A DNA stretch of 6,823 nt from assembly GCA_002329675.1 (NCBI GenBank), contig DCUA01000174.1, forward strand, positions 1-6,823, in the 5' to 3' direction. A model generated the notes under the pieces. That model saw only the letters and a program-made list of their open reading frames with translations, made no database searches and was not told the DNA's origin. Origin of the DNA: Firmicutes bacterium UBA1426 (lineage in GTDB: Bacteria; Bacillota; Clostridia; Peptostreptococcales; Anaerovoracaceae). How positions within the stretch are numbered: position 1 is the stretch's first letter; every line of letters begins with the position of its first letter. The position numbers were made by a program, and so were the translations under genes. Positions 6,446 through 6,823 of this stretch are shown piece by piece.

Positions 6446-6823
6446 TTATCTGTTCACCACATTTATAGGTGAACCCGCCAAAAATGCCTCCAGATTTGCC
6501 ACAGCAATATCCATCAATCGTGCCCGGGACTCTTTTGCACCCCAGGCCATATGAGGTGTGATAATGCAGTTTTTCGCACCAAGTAATGGATTGTCTGCTT
6601 CTATAGGTTCTGAGGAGGCTACATCAGTTGCCGCCGCAAAGACCTTACCTGAATCAAGGGCCTCTCTTAGATCCCTTTCATTAACTAAGGGTCCTCTGGC
6701 CGTATTGATCAGAATCACTCCATCCTTCATCTTAGCAATGTTTTCCTTATTGATGATTCCATGGGTAGTGGGCTGAAGAGGACAATGCAACGAAATGATA
6801 TCTGACATGGCAAAGAGTTCATC
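6446..6823 (-). CDS. D-2-hydroxyacid dehydrogenase, glycerate dehydrogenase/hydroxypyruvate reductase type (C-terminal part)
   Basis: The last 125 residues of a gene that continues beyond the right edge; the frame is open to 6823, so the internal ATG at 6808 is not the start. Family signatures, numbered from the first visible residue: SDIISLHCPL (7-16); MKDGVILINTARGPLVNE (32-49), the third D-2-hydroxyacid dehydrogenase signature with substrate-binding Arg43; TDVASSEP (66-73) with Glu72; and TPHMAWG (89-95) with the catalytic His91. All three active-site residues are therefore intact. The enzyme class interconverts 2-oxoacids and D-2-hydroxyacids with NAD(P)H. The AWG-AKESRARL segment after the His and the ending NLEAFLAGSPINVVN resemble glycerate dehydrogenase/hydroxypyruvate reductase (hprA-like) more than SerA or D-lactate dehydrogenase, but the Rossmann glycine motif is outside the window. 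It converges on msrAB and is separated from it by the palindrome. No evident link to the other genes. Confidence 0.88.
   Translation of the reverse strand, partial: DELFAMSDIISLHCPLQPTTHGIINKENIAKMKDGVILINTARGPLVNERDLREALDSGKVFAAATDVASSEPIEADNPLLGAKNCIITPHMAWGAKESRARLMDIAVANLEAFLAGSPINVVNR

Noticed and set aside
1..6823. tRNA, rRNA, CRISPR arrays, insertion sequences or phage genes
   Set aside because: No cloverleaf, repeat-spacer array, transposase or integrase sequence was found on either strand; the coding space is filled by the listed genes.

Overview
The window looks like a piece of a chromosome from an anaerobic bacterium, most likely a Firmicute of the Clostridia type. The evidence is strong AGGAGG-type ribosome binding sites, a consensus sigma-A style promoter, a membrane-bound group 4 [NiFe]-hydrogenase-type gene cluster, a DUF438/hemerythrin-like/PAS protein of the kind common in Clostridia and archaea, and a fused MsrA-MsrB. 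This taxonomic call is an inference from gene content, not from a marker gene.

Layout. Positions 1-3930, minus strand: four tightly packed genes for the membrane arm of a hydrogenase-4/formate-hydrogenlyase-like (complex I-related) complex, transcribed right to left in the order hyfB, hyfC, hyfE, hyfF. hyfF runs off the left edge. The catalytic and iron-sulfur subunits (hyfG/hyfI-like) would be expected further left, outside the window. A near-perfect promoter at 4021-4049 drives this operon, with a leader of about 84 nt. Positions 3931-4203 are a divergent intergenic region. Positions 4204-6377, plus strand: a two-gene operon in which a DUF438 + hemerythrin-like + PAS protein is translationally coupled (TAATG overlap) to a bifunctional methionine sulfoxide reductase MsrAB. 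Positions 6388-6439 hold an 18-bp inverted repeat with a GGGACAG core, in the short gap between convergent genes. Positions 6446-6823, minus strand: the C-terminal part of a D-2-hydroxyacid dehydrogenase (glycerate dehydrogenase/hydroxypyruvate reductase type), running off the right edge.

How the genes fit together. HyfB and HyfF (antiporter-like), HyfC (NuoH-like) and HyfE (NuoK-like) would form the ion-translocating membrane module that couples a ferredoxin- or formate-linked redox reaction to a proton or sodium gradient. The divergent operon pairs a putative redox, metal or gas-sensing protein with an enzyme that repairs oxidised methionine. This suggests an oxidative-stress module next to an oxygen-sensitive energy-conserving complex, but a functional link is inference from position only. 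Three of the gene starts used here (hyfB at 3930, hyfC at 1873, the DUF438 gene at 4204) are shorter than the longest open frames and were chosen from ribosome binding sites and promoter position. Nothing in the window is clearly a new system. The points most worth a second look are the degenerate metal site of the DUF438 protein, its coupling to MsrAB, and the GGGACAG palindrome.
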